Assembly (NCBI GenBank): GCA_963798745.1
Contig: CAWCUF010000004.1
Coordinates: forward strand, 206,830-270,829
Source: Prado023 sp963798745
GTDB lineage: Bacteria; Actinomycetota; Actinomycetes; S36-B12; CAIYMF01
Length of the DNA stretch: 64,000 nucleotides
Direction: 5' to 3'
Below the pieces are notes generated by a model. It was not told where the DNA came from. It saw only the letters and a list, made by a program, of their open reading frames with translations, and did not search any database. Shown here piece by piece: positions 33,088-41,455 of the stretch. A program made the position numbers and the translations under genes. Position 1 is the first letter of the stretch. Each line of letters opens with the position of its first letter.

Positions 33088-34539
33088 CTACGTGGCCTCT
33101 GCCACCTGAACCGGTTCCCGCGCGCTCGCGGTGCCAGATCGTCCGGTGTAGGCCACGACGAGCCTGAACGCCGCCCACAGCACGCCGGTGACCGCGGTCG
33201 CGATGAGCACCAGTCCGAAGTCGGGCTGGAAGAGTCGTAGCGTGCTCAGCGGTGCGCCGAACAGGGTCGGGACGAGGTAGAGGATGAACCACGCTGCCAC
33301 GGAGGTCGTGAGCAGCGGGAACCAGAGGCTGAACAGGCCGGCGAAGCCGGACTTGGCGCGGATGGCTTCTCGGTGGCGCCACGCCCAGACCATGCTCAGC
33401 AGGTAGACGATCGGTAGGAGCGTCAACCCGATGAACAGGGCCTTCTGAGCCGACCGCGAGCCCTCGCCGGTGTAGTCGAGGCCGAGTGCCCTGGCGGTGA
33501 TGCCTTCGCGAAGCTCGGTCGTCTCCCCGAAGCCGATTCCGCTGCCCCCGTTGACCAGCACGACGACTGCCTCGTCCGCGGCCGGAGCCATCGTGGCCAG
33601 CGTCTCGATGCCGGGGACCGACCCGGAGTGCCAGACGGTGCCGCTGTCGGAGTCGATGAACCAGCCCAAGCCGTAGAAGGGCGACGCCGCGCTGGCCGGG
33701 CGCATCATCATCGCTTTCCCGTCGGCGCTGAGCACGTCGTCCTCGCCGTTCATCATCATCCGCATGTAGCGCGCCACGTCGTTGGCGCTGGCGATGATCC
33801 CGCCTTGCGGCGCCGTTGCCCGGTCGGTCGTGTTGTCAGGCAGCGGTCGCTTGGTGAAGAACCATGGCCGGTGCCCAGTCGCCATGGACTCGTAGACCTC
33901 GCCGTCGGCGACGAAGCTGTCGCTCATGCCGACCGGCTCGAGGATGTTGGCTGCAACGTAGCTCTGGTAGTCCTGCCCGCTGACCACCTCGATGAGACGA
34001 CCGAGAACCTGGTAGTTGGTGTTGGAGTACTCCCACCGCTCGTCGGGTTCATACGCGGGAGTCAGCTGTGCGACCTGGTCGACTCGTGCTGCGAGCGCGT
34101 CCTGTCCGCTGGTGGCGTCCGCGTGGGAGGCGTTGCCCTGCAGGGTGGAGAAGCCGCTCGTGTGGCTGAGCAGCTGCCGGATCGTGACGTCGCCGGCAGG
34201 CTGGCCTGCGAACTCGTCGAGGTATTGCGACACCTCGCCGTCCAGGTCGACCTCACCGGCCTCGACCAGCTGCATGACGGCCAGCGCCGTGAAGCTCTTG
34301 GAAACCGAGCCGATCACGAAGGGTGTGTCGGGCGTGACGTCGTCGTCAGTGCCGCTCTTGACGACACCGCGGGCGCCGACCGGACCGATGTGGTCATCGG
34401 CCACGGTGGCATAGGCCAGGCCCGGCACGCCGGATGCGGGCATCTCGGCGTCGATGAAGTTCTCGATCGACGTGTCAGCATCACTTGCGGGCAGGGCGAC
34501 GCCGAGGCTGATGGTCAGAACAGCCAGGAGGTGCCACAT
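33088..34539 (-). CDS. membrane-anchored serine hydrolase (class C beta-lactamase family)
   Basis: This is a 483-residue protein. A short signal segment (HLLAVLTISLGVALPAS) leads to a beta-lactamase-like serine hydrolase domain: nucleophile IGSVSKSF (S-x-x-K, about residue 79), tyrosine motif YSNTNY (about 171), and HSG in VWHSGSVPG (about 310), equivalent to KTG. After about residue 350 there are four hydrophobic segments (IGLTLLPIVYLLSMVWAW, LWFPLLTTSVAAWFILYLV and others), anchoring the enzyme with its active site outside. Likely roles are peptidase or esterase activity on cell-wall or D-amino peptides. ATG 34539 is used. Confidence 0.88.
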   Translation of the reverse strand: MWHLLAVLTISLGVALPASDADTSIENFIDAEMPASGVPGLAYATVADDHIGPVGARGVVKSGTDDDVTPDTPFVIGSVSKSFTALAVMQLVEAGEVDLDGEVSQYLDEFAGQPAGDVTIRQLLSHTSGFSTLQGNASHADATSGQDALAARVDQVAQLTPAYEPDERWEYSNTNYQVLGRLIEVVSGQDYQSYVAANILEPVGMSDSFVADGEVYESMATGHRPWFFTKRPLPDNTTDRATAPQGGIIASANDVARYMRMMMNGEDDVLSADGKAMMMRPASAASPFYGLGWFIDSDSGTVWHSGSVPGIETLATMAPAADEAVVVLVNGGSGIGFGETTELREGITARALGLDYTGEGSRSAQKALFIGLTLLPIVYLLSMVWAWRHREAIRAKSGFAGLFSLWFPLLTTSVAAWFILYLVPTLFGAPLSTLRLFQPDFGLVLIATAVTGVLWAAFRLVVAYTGRSGTASAREPVQVAEAT

Positions 34540-34584
34540 CGGTCATGCTCACTTTCCGGTCATGGTGCAGGGTGGCAACTGTCG

Positions 34585-34700
34585 TCAGCCTTGCTCGTCG
34601 GGCGTGATCGAGATGACGATCTTGCCGGTGTGCTGCTGGGCGCCGAAGCGCCGGAACGCCTCGGCGGCATCGTAGACCGGGTACACGCTGTCGATCACGG
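34585..34700 (-). pseudogene. C-terminus of a zinc-type alcohol dehydrogenase
   Basis: The final about 36 residues (VIDSVYPVYDAAEAFRRFGA, QQHTGKIVISI) are the conserved end of medium-chain NAD(P)-dependent dehydrogenases. Nothing of the catalytic or Rossmann part precedes it; the sequence changes abruptly at about 34700 to helicase-like debris. Confidence 0.65.
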
Positions 34701-35110
34701 GAGCAAGAGTCCACCTGCGGGTGCTGCCACAGCCGGTCCGCCCCCTGGGCCGGGTCCGCGTCCTTGACGTGCCGGCCCGCCAGCGCGACGACCAGCATGC
34801 GCAGCAACGCGGCCTGGCGGGGACTCGCCGGCCGCGGCGAACTGGCTGGACGAGGAAGTGCCGGAAGGTGCTGATCCGTTCGAGGTCGTCGATGTGGAGC
34901 TGGCGGCCGATGGCGCGGCGCAGCGAAACCTCGTCCGGGCCTGCCGGCGCCACCGGTAGGCCGGCAGCTTGGGGCAGGTCCGACCAGGACCGGTTGTTGC
35001 TGTACACGTCGTCGCGCGCGAGACCGGTGTGGTGCAGGTAGTTGGCCAGCGTCGGCTCGTGGCCTTCCTGGGCCATCGCAGCGAGTCTCGGCGACCAGTT
35101 GCGGCCAGCG
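34701..35110 (-). pseudogene. DUF3427-type helicase fragment
   Basis: The minus strand reads MAQEGHEPTLANYLHHTGLA, DDVYSNNRSWSDLPQAAGLP, SLRRAIGRQLHIDDLERIS. In another frame it continues SPRQAALLRMLVVALAGRHV. This resembles the segment before the C-terminal DUF3427 region of superfamily II helicases. No helicase motifs are present. It is fused to a dehydrogenase tail on its 3' side, so two unrelated remnants meet here. Confidence 0.5.
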
Positions 35111-35205
35111 GGAGGGCCGAACGAGGCCGTCCAGGTGGGGATGCCGGATCTGTGGTCGTGTGGTGGTCGTGGTCATCGGGTATCTCCATCCAGCGTGTCT
35201 GGTGC

Positions 35206-35904
35206 TCACGCACCGCGGGAGGTGGCGAGGCCTTGATGGTCTGGGGACCGGGACGAGGTGGTGTGATCCTTGATCAGGGTGATCCCCACGGCGGTGAACC
35301 AGACGATCAGGCCGAGGCCGAAGACAGCGCCCACGTCCTCAAGGGCCGGGACGATCGTCAGGAGCGCGCTGACCCCCATGACGACACCGAGGTAGTTGAC
35401 CCAGCGTGCGAAGAGCCGCTCGCGCAGCGCGACGACGCTGATCCCCAGGACCCAGATGCCACCCAGCACCTCGTTCCCACCCCCGAGGCCGTTGGTGACC
35501 GCGTCGAGGCTGGCCCAGACACTCGAAGCCATCTCGGGGTCCGTTCCCTGCAGATCGCTCACGGTCGTGTAGCCGATGTTGAGGATCATCCCGGTGGCGA
35601 TGATGACGCCCGCCCAGATGAGCCCGAACACGGACGAGACACGAGCTAGGGGCGAGTGCGCTGTGCGGAGGCGGTCCCCGATCGCCAGGACGAGCGGAAC
35701 GAGGACGATCCCGAACACGGTATGGATCGCGAAGTTCCACAGGTGGAGCGCCAGTTGGTTGTCGACGATGAACGCCACCGCTGCCGCGGGGTCCGTGGCG
35801 CTCACGAAGTCCATGAAGATCGTGGCGAACATGACGAGACCGACGACGAAGGTGCCAGCCGCGATGAGGGAGCCGATCCCTCCCAGTCTTTGGATCGATT
35901 GCAT
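35206..35904 (-). CDS. DUF4386-like membrane protein
   Basis: This is a 232-residue membrane protein with about six hydrophobic segments, including IGSLIAAGTFVVGLVMFATI, AIHTVFGIVLVPLVLAIGDR and VFGLIWAGVIIATGMILNIG. The pattern of N-terminal GG(I)xxLIAAxTF, a central LNIG and a late short loop (GGGNEVLGGIWVLGISVVAL) fits the DUF4386 family. Function unknown. ATG 35904 is chosen by the clean N-terminus MQSIQRLGG. It diverges from the two-component system at 36021, separated by 116 bp. Confidence 0.75.
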   Translation of the reverse strand: MQSIQRLGGIGSLIAAGTFVVGLVMFATIFMDFVSATDPAAAVAFIVDNQLALHLWNFAIHTVFGIVLVPLVLAIGDRLRTAHSPLARVSSVFGLIWAGVIIATGMILNIGYTTVSDLQGTDPEMASSVWASLDAVTNGLGGGNEVLGGIWVLGISVVALRERLFARWVNYLGVVMGVSALLTIVPALEDVGAVFGLGLIVWFTAVGITLIKDHTTSSRSPDHQGLATSRGA

Positions 35905-36020
35905 GACCGTGCCTTTCGTTTCCGATCCCTCGTTCGAGGGCTGGCAACATCGTGTCCCCGGATGCCTACCGGGCACATCATGCTGAGGGCCGAGGTCACG
36001 TCAACCCAGGGTCGATTCGC

Positions 36021-37220
36021 ATGTCGTACTCTCGGCGGACGACCGGGGCGGGACCCGCAAGTACGCTGTCGAACGTGCTGATCAACGCCCTTCGATCGTT
36101 CTGGGCGGAACCCCGTGCACCCAACCCGCCACGGCGCGTCTGGCGGGATTGGGTGCTCGTGGGCGTCCTGGTCGCCCTGGCCATCGCGGAGGGCCTGGCC
36201 CGTGACGACATCCCATGGCGGCCATTCGCTGTGGCAGTCCAGCTGGTGCCGATCGTGGCGTTGCTGTGGCGACGCACCCATCCCCTGGCGTCGGTCGCCG
36301 CTGCGTGGATCGTCATCGCCGGCCTCGACATCGCGGCCATCGCAGCGGGCTTGGACTCACCCGGCCTGGGCACCATGGTCTTCCTGATCCCGTTCCCCTA
36401 CGCGCTGTTCCGATGGGGTTCGGGCCGCGAGGCGGTGATCGGCCTCGGCATCATGAGCGTTCCCCTGGTGACGAACCTGGTCTTCTACCCCGACAGTGCT
36501 GCGCTCACGGCGGCGTCGTTCGCGTGGCTGCTCTTCCCGTGCGCCCTCGGGACTGCCGTCCGATACCGCGAGCGGGCGCAGGACAGCGCTGTCGCAGAGG
36601 CCAGGCTCTTCGAACGCGAGCAGCTGGCCCGGGAGTTGCATGACACGGTTGCACACCACGTGTCGGCGATCGCGATCCAGGCCGAGGCTGGCTCGGCGCT
36701 CGCGGCGAGCGATCCCGATGCATCGGTGCAGGCGCTGCGCACCATCAAGTCCGAGGCGAGCCGCACACTCGCCGAGATGCGCAGCATCGTGGGCGTGCTG
36801 CGACGCGGCGACGAGGAGACGGGCCCCCGCAAGGGCCTCGCTGACCTGCAAGGGCTCGCCGACGATGGCCGACAGCCACCGATCGAGCTCGAGATGCACG
36901 GTGACCTCGACGGCGTCGCTCCACCCATCCAGACCGCCCTGTTCCGCATCGCGCAGGAGGCAACCACGAACGCTCGCCGCCACGCCCGCCGCGCCACCGG
37001 GATCACGGTGCAGGTGCAAGGCTCCGCCGAGGACGTCGAGCTCGTCATCACCGACGACGGGGACGCGTCGTACGTGGACCCGGCAACGGCCTCCGGATAC
37101 GGGTTGGTCGGTATGACCGAACGCGTGTCCCTGCATGGCGGATCGCTGGATACGGGCCCGAATCCCGGGAGGGGTTGGACGGTCAGGGCAGTGCTGCCGA
37201 AGGGAGGGGCCTCACCATGA
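36021..37220 (+). CDS. sensor histidine kinase (HisKA_3 type)
   Basis: This is a 399-residue sensor kinase. Residues about 45-180 hold five or six membrane segments without a large extracytoplasmic domain (WVLVGVLVALAIAEGLA, FAVAVQLVPIVALLW, MVFLIPFPYALFRWG). The dimerisation/phosphoacceptor motif ARELHDTVAHHVSAIAIQ places His near 207. The ATPase domain has FRIAQEATTNARRHA (N box) and GYGLVGMTERVSLHGG (G boxes). The stop overlaps the start of the response regulator (ATGA). A GTG at 36075, preceded by a TACGCT box, could be an alternative leaderless start. The signal is probably membrane-related; unknown. Confidence 0.88.
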   Translation: MSYSRRTTGAGPASTLSNVLINALRSFWAEPRAPNPPRRVWRDWVLVGVLVALAIAEGLARDDIPWRPFAVAVQLVPIVALLWRRTHPLASVAAAWIVIAGLDIAAIAAGLDSPGLGTMVFLIPFPYALFRWGSGREAVIGLGIMSVPLVTNLVFYPDSAALTAASFAWLLFPCALGTAVRYRERAQDSAVAEARLFEREQLARELHDTVAHHVSAIAIQAEAGSALAASDPDASVQALRTIKSEASRTLAEMRSIVGVLRRGDEETGPRKGLADLQGLADDGRQPPIELEMHGDLDGVAPPIQTALFRIAQEATTNARRHARRATGITVQVQGSAEDVELVITDDGDASYVDPATASGYGLVGMTERVSLHGGSLDTGPNPGRGWTVRAVLPKGGASP

Positions 37221-37870
37221 CGCTGCGGGTGATCGTTGCCGACGACCAGGACCTCGTGCGGACCGGGCTCGCCATGATCCTCAACGCCCAACCCGGCATC
37301 GAGGTCGTCGGCGAGGCAGCCGACGGAGTGGAAGCCGTGGACCTCGCGCGGCGCCTCCAACCCGACGTGTGCCTCCTCGACATCAACATGCCACGGATGG
37401 ACGGCATCGAGGCGACCAAGGCCCTCGCCGGCCCGGATACCTCGAACCCGATCCCGGTCGTCGTGATCACGACGTTCGATCGCGACGAATACGTGTACGG
37501 AGCGCTCAAGGCGGGCGCTCGGGGTTTCCTCCTCAAGGACGCCGACACCGATTTCCTCGTCCAGGCGATCACGGCCGCGGCCTCCGGCGACGCCCTCGTC
37601 GCGCCGAGCATCACCGCCAGGCTCCTCGAAGCGTTCGCCGCCACCGATTCCGCCACCGCCCCGATCCAACCCGTCGATCCACTCACGGACCGCGAGGAAG
37701 AGGTCCTGATGAAGGTCGCCCGCGGCAAGACCAACGCAGAGATCGCCGAGGACCTCTTCATCAGCAACAGCACGGTCAAGACGCACATCGCCAGACTGAT
37801 GACCAAGCTCGAGGCACGGAACCGTGTCGAGCTCGTCATCTGGGCCTACCAGACCGCGCGCGTCCGCTGA
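37217..37870 (+). CDS. LuxR/NarL-type response regulator
   Basis: This is a 217-residue regulator. The receiver domain has acidic pocket VIVADDQDLV, phosphoacceptor VCLLDINMPRMDG (Asp about 55), ITTF and Lys in FLLKDAD. The C-terminal LuxR HTH is LTDREEEVLMKVARGKTNAE and STVKTHIARLMTKL. It overlaps the kinase gene by 4 bp, so the two are translated together. This is the cognate partner of the 36021 kinase. Targets are unknown; the divergent DUF4386-like gene is one candidate. Confidence 0.92.
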   Translation: MTLRVIVADDQDLVRTGLAMILNAQPGIEVVGEAADGVEAVDLARRLQPDVCLLDINMPRMDGIEATKALAGPDTSNPIPVVVITTFDRDEYVYGALKAGARGFLLKDADTDFLVQAITAAASGDALVAPSITARLLEAFAATDSATAPIQPVDPLTDREEEVLMKVARGKTNAEIAEDLFISNSTVKTHIARLMTKLEARNRVELVIWAYQTARVR

Positions 37871-38018
37871 TCCGAGCGATCAACCCCGCGTCGCCGTTCC
37901 GTTCCTTCCGGTCAAGTCCTTCGACGTCGTGTGCGTGGGGTGATCCTTCGTCTTGGGGGGTCAGGCGGTGAAGGCCTGCGGTTGCGCGGTGGCCGCCTCC
38001 TCGGTGCTGGTGTTGGGT

Positions 38019-38206
38019 GAAGGCCTCCCGGTGTGGAGTGGAGCTGTCTAGAAACCGCTTCACACCAAGGAGGCCTTCGTGCCCCACGCTACCCATTCCA
38101 ACGCCGCTCTGACCCCTCGTGCCCGCCCGCGATTGGCGCGGCTGATCGTTGATCAGAGGTGGCCGGTGCCACGTGCTGCCGAGCGGTACGACGTGTCGTG
38201 GAAGAC
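38019..38206 (+). mobile_element. IS481-family insertion sequence remnant
   Basis: A TGTCTAGAAACC end at 38045 is followed by a GTG (38079) reading PHATHSNAALTPRARPRLAR and QRWPVPRAAERYDVSWKT, the N-terminal HTH of IS481 transposases. At about 38206 the sequence breaks off and the DDE domain is missing. A 10-bp inverted repeat, GAAGGCCTCC (38019-38028) and GGAGGCCTTC (38069-38078), flanks the end and could form a hairpin that limits read-through. Confidence 0.75.
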
Positions 38207-38404
38207 CCGGGCATCTGGCCAGTCCAACCGGCTTGCGTCGGGCGTGGCGGTGATCGCGGCCGTCACACCCAACCCGCACGGGCGCGTAAGGCTGCCACCC
38301 GACGCGCCGGAGGCGACCTGACCCACAGGCGAGCCGGCGCGAACGGCCTGCGTCCGCAGGCGGCGGAAGGGGCACCTGCGGGTGTGGCGCGAGGGCGGAT
38401 TGGC

Positions 38405-39565
38405 TCAGCTTGTTCCGGCGCGCAGTCGGGTGGGTAGCCAGGGGTAGGGGTCGGTCAGGGCGGCCCGATCGGATCGGGCGCCGGCGGCGATGCGGCGCAG
38501 GCGTTGACTGGCCGTGTAGTGGCGGCCGCGGGTCTGCCCGACGGCGTCGAGCAGCCCGGCGGTGACCAGCTGGTTGAGGTCGCGGGTGGCGGTGCGTTCC
38601 TCGATCCCGGCGCGCTTGACGTAGCCGGGTCGGCGGACCCGGTAGCCCAGGATTGCGTCGAACAGCGGGTCGCCGACGCGTTCGGGCAGCCCGTGCTCGG
38701 TGATCAAGGCGTCGATCGCGGTCCACGTGGCCTCGGCTTCCCGGAAGCGGCGCTGCAGGGTCTGGGCCTGCATGTGATGAGCCCGCAGGCTGAACTTCAC
38801 CCACAGTCCGGCATCGTTGCCCGGGTTCCAGCCTCCGCCGCCGGTCAGTGCCAGGACGCGGTAGTAGTCCTCGGTGTTGGCACCCAGCCACTCCTCGATG
38901 CTGGAGAACGTCGGCTCCAGGACCTGATCGCGGGCCATCACCAGTGTCTGCAGGGCGCGGGCCATCCGCCCGTTGCCGTCCCGGAACGGGTGGATCATCA
39001 CCAGGTTCAGGTGCGCCATCGCCGCATCGACCATCGGCTCCCCACGCTCGGCGTTCAACGCCCAGGCCAACTGGTCGATGAGGTCGGGGACCAGGTCTGC
39101 GTCCGGCCCCTCGTAGACCACCTCACCGGTCGACTCGTCCTGCACGTACACCACCCCGATCCGGAACCGGCCCGGGTCCTTGACCATGTCGTGCTCGAGG
39201 AGCATGAAGTGCAGCGACCGCAGCAGCTGGGAGTCCACGCCGAAACCGGGCTCGGGTGCCATCCTCAGGATGTAGGTCAGCACCCGGCGGTAGCCGATGA
39301 TCTCAGCCCAGGTCCGCTCGTCGGCCGACAGTGGCGGCTCCTCGTCCACCGCGGCCACCGCGTCCTCGGCCGACACCGTGTAGCCCTCGATCGTGTTCGA
39401 CCCCCGGATCGCCCGTGCCTGCGTCGTGCGACGCAACCCACCCGACCACCGCCGCGGCACCCGCAGCACATCGGCCAGCGCGACCCGCATCGCCCGGACG
39501 TCGTCGATCACCTGGGCGTCCTCCAGATCGACCCCAGGCGTGCCGAAGAGCTGCAACTCACCCAT
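38405..39565 (-). CDS. Fic-family AMPylase with C-terminal winged helix
   Basis: This is a 386-residue Fic protein. The catalytic motif HPFRDGNGRMAR lies at residues 192-203 with all key residues intact, so AMP transfer from ATP to a target protein is expected. An inhibitory-helix motif S/T-x-x-x-E-G/N is present as SNTIEG (56-61) before the core, so it is a class II Fic that blocks its own ATP site. The C-terminus (YVKRAGIEERTATRDLNQLV, AGLLDAVGQTRGRHY) is a winged-helix DNA-binding domain. ATG 39565 is preferred over a TTG at 39580. Direct repeats upstream suggest autoregulation. Confidence 0.9.
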   Translation of the reverse strand: MGELQLFGTPGVDLEDAQVIDDVRAMRVALADVLRVPRRWSGGLRRTTQARAIRGSNTIEGYTVSAEDAVAAVDEEPPLSADERTWAEIIGYRRVLTYILRMAPEPGFGVDSQLLRSLHFMLLEHDMVKDPGRFRIGVVYVQDESTGEVVYEGPDADLVPDLIDQLAWALNAERGEPMVDAAMAHLNLVMIHPFRDGNGRMARALQTLVMARDQVLEPTFSSIEEWLGANTEDYYRVLALTGGGGWNPGNDAGLWVKFSLRAHHMQAQTLQRRFREAEATWTAIDALITEHGLPERVGDPLFDAILGYRVRRPGYVKRAGIEERTATRDLNQLVTAGLLDAVGQTRGRHYTASQRLRRIAAGARSDRAALTDPYPWLPTRLRAGTS

Positions 39566-39578
39566 GTCCCAATGCCCC

Positions 39579-39623
39579 AATCATTCAGACACCAGCCTAA
39601 CCCATGGCGCAATGATTGAGACA
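39579..39623 (-). promoter_or_regulatory. putative Fic operator: paired AATSATTSAGACA repeats
   Basis: AATCATTCAGACA (39579-39591) and AATGATTGAGACA (39611-39623) are direct repeats 32 bp apart, about three helical turns. The same sites contain an 8-bp inverted repeat, CAATCATT (39578-39585) and AATGATTG (39611-39618). They lie 14-58 bp upstream of the fic start, where the protein's own winged helix could bind. Confidence 0.5.
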
Positions 39624-39734
39624 TAGAGACACCCGGTGGCGTTCACCCCCGTCACATGACCGGCATCTCAGACCAGTCCCCCAGGCGTGATGCGCGCGCG
39701 TTACGCGGCGGAAGGACTCAGGTCCCGCCGCTGC

Positions 39735-40625
39735 TCACCGTCGGGGTGGGCGGGGCACCAGGACCGGCGTGCGAGCCACGTAGTCGTGGTACTCGGGATC
39801 GTCGCCCCAGGTCGCCTTGCCGCGCACCTCCAGCAGCGGGACACCGCTCACGCGGGTCAGCAGCAGCGTCACGAACAGCGGAGACACCAGAGTGAGGTAC
39901 TGCCAGCCGGACAGCGCCGGCAGTGCGACCAGGGCGACGCCGACCCACAGCGTGATCTCCCCGAAGTAGTTGGGGTGCCGGGACCAGGCCCACAGGCCAG
40001 TCGTGATGAAACGTCCGCGGTTCGCCGGGTCCGCCCGGAAGGCGCGCTTCTGGTCGTCGGCGGCGGCCTCGATGCCGAACCCCACCAGCCAGACCACGAT
40101 GCCGACGACACTGATCAGCCCGAACCGGGACTCGGTAGCGCTGGTCATGGCGGCCAGTGCCGCGCCGGCGGTCAGCACCACCCAGAGCGACTGCAGCGTC
40201 CAGGTCACCAGGAACTGGGCCGGGTCTTGCTTGATCCGGTCGAATCGCCGGTCGGTCCCCTCCCGGCGGATCCGCCGCACCAAGAAGCTGCCCAGCCGCA
40301 GCGCCCAGACCGCAACCAGAATGCCGAGGACCATCGCCACCGACGAACGCGACCCGACGACGAGGGCGATCACGACCACCGTCAGGTAGGTCAGCGTGCC
40401 GGTCAGGTCGTAGAACCGCTCGGTTCGCCGCAGCCACGCTGGCACGAAGGCCACCCAGTTGATGAGGTAGGCCACCGCGGTGCAGAGCGCGAACACCGGC
40501 CAGCCTCCGATCCGCAGGCCGCCGGCGCTGCCAGCGACCGCCGCGGCTGCGCCAACCAGCACGGCGACGACGATCGCCAGTACGGACCGGCCTGTGCCCA
40601 ACTCACTGGACTTGGAACCGCTCAT
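39735..40625 (-). CDS. DUF1295 / steroid 5-alpha-reductase-like membrane protein
   Basis: This is a 296-residue integral membrane protein with about eight hydrophobic segments. The C-terminal block GRFITTGLWAWSRHPNYFGE (about 215-235) and PLLEVRGKATWGDDPEYHDY are the DUF1295 signature shared with 3-oxo-5-alpha-steroid 4-dehydrogenases and isoprenylcysteine methyltransferase-like enzymes. It probably binds NAD(P)H or SAM and acts on a lipid. The real substrate is unknown. The start at 40625 gives the usual length. It faces the fic gene's upstream region with 111 bp between. Confidence 0.88.
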   Translation of the reverse strand: MSGSKSSELGTGRSVLAIVVAVLVGAAAAVAGSAGGLRIGGWPVFALCTAVAYLINWVAFVPAWLRRTERFYDLTGTLTYLTVVVIALVVGSRSSVAMVLGILVAVWALRLGSFLVRRIRREGTDRRFDRIKQDPAQFLVTWTLQSLWVVLTAGAALAAMTSATESRFGLISVVGIVVWLVGFGIEAAADDQKRAFRADPANRGRFITTGLWAWSRHPNYFGEITLWVGVALVALPALSGWQYLTLVSPLFVTLLLTRVSGVPLLEVRGKATWGDDPEYHDYVARTPVLVPRPPRR

Positions 40626-40729
40626 GCCGCCATGGAAGCACAGCCGATCCGGTGACCGGTCGGGCGCGGTCGGCGCGCAAGTGCCCTGCCCGATGCATGC
40701 AGTGAGTACGTCAACACGCGGCTATGACC

Positions 40730-40816
40730 CGGGTTCGGGTCTCAAGTCGAGCTCGGCGGCGGCCCGCTCGAGGCCCCGTCTGCGGCTTCACGGTCGGGTG
40801 AGAGCATCGCTGTCGG
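40730..40816. repeat. second dispersed repeat, copy 2
   Basis: GGGTTCGGGTCTCAAGTCGA, CTCGGCGGCGGCCCGCTCGA and GGCTTCACGGTCGGGTGAGAG match the copy at 6334-6422. Not coding as far as I can see. Confidence 0.55.
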
Positions 40817-40938
40817 CTTGGTGGGGTCATTCAGCGGCCTGGCTGGACTGGTTGACGATCAGCGGCTGGTGCTGGCGCGCGCGGGCGGTTGAACCTGCCC
40901 CGATCGTCACGGCAGGAAGCTGGACCTAGTGTCAGGGC

Positions 40939-41280
40939 ATGAGTTCCGAGCTGATCTCGCGGTTCTACACAGCTTTCCAGTCGCTGGACGCCGAGGCGAT
41001 GGCCGCCTGCTACGCCGAGGGCGCCACCTTCTCCGACCCCGTGTTCACCGAGCTTCGGGGCCACCAGGTCGGTGACATGTGGCGGATGCTGTGCACGTCG
41101 GCCAAGGACTTCACCCTCACCTTCGACTCGGTCACCGACACCTCGGCCCACTGGGTAGCGGCCTACACGTTCAGCTCGACGGGGCGTCACGTGGTCAATG
41201 GCATCCAGGCCTCGTTCGTCATCTCAGACGGGCTGATCCAGGAGCACCGCGACTCCTTCGACCTGTGGGCGTCGCGAAGG
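40939..41280 (+). pseudogene. SnoaL/NTF2-like protein, C-terminally disrupted
   Basis: ATG 40939 opens a SnoaL-like polypeptide: LISRFYTAFQSLDAEAMAAC, YAEGATFSDPVFTELRGHQV, and ASFVISDGLIQEHRDSFDLW near residue 105. Normally 20 more residues follow. Here the sequence after FDLWAS loses family likeness, and the open frame runs on into the upstream region of the next lipoprotein gene to 41634. The break coincides with the start of a sequence that recurs at 10914, so a rearrangement probably truncated the gene. A shortened protein could still be made. Confidence 0.6.
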
Positions 41281-41320
41281 CGGCCATGGGTGACTCACCC
41301 ATCCTGCTTGAACTTCCGCA

Positions 41321-41455
41321 GGCCCGGTTGGCCGATGGGGCGTGCCGGTCCGTCTCGGGGCCCTGGCTGTGTTGCGCTCGTGTTGCGCCCCGCTGGCAGA
41401 GTGCGAGCCCAGCCCGGGACCGACCGGCTCCGGGACTGCTACAGAGGAGATCCCC
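41321..41455 (+). repeat. upstream region shared by lipoprotein genes (copy 2)
   Basis: GGCCCGGTTGGCCGATGGGG, CGTGCCGGTCCGTCTC and CGCTGGCAGAGTGCGAGCCC, then CCGGCTCCGGGACTGC and an AGAGGAGA ribosome-binding site. The sequence matches 10914-11010 at its left and 47921-48006 at its right. It probably carries the promoter of the lipoprotein gene. Confidence 0.65.

Noticed and set aside
33628..34767. 379-residue plus-strand open frame
   Set aside because: It is antisense to the serine hydrolase gene, which has all three catalytic motifs on the minus strand.
38504..39619. 371-residue plus-strand open frame
   Set aside because: It is antisense to the fic gene.
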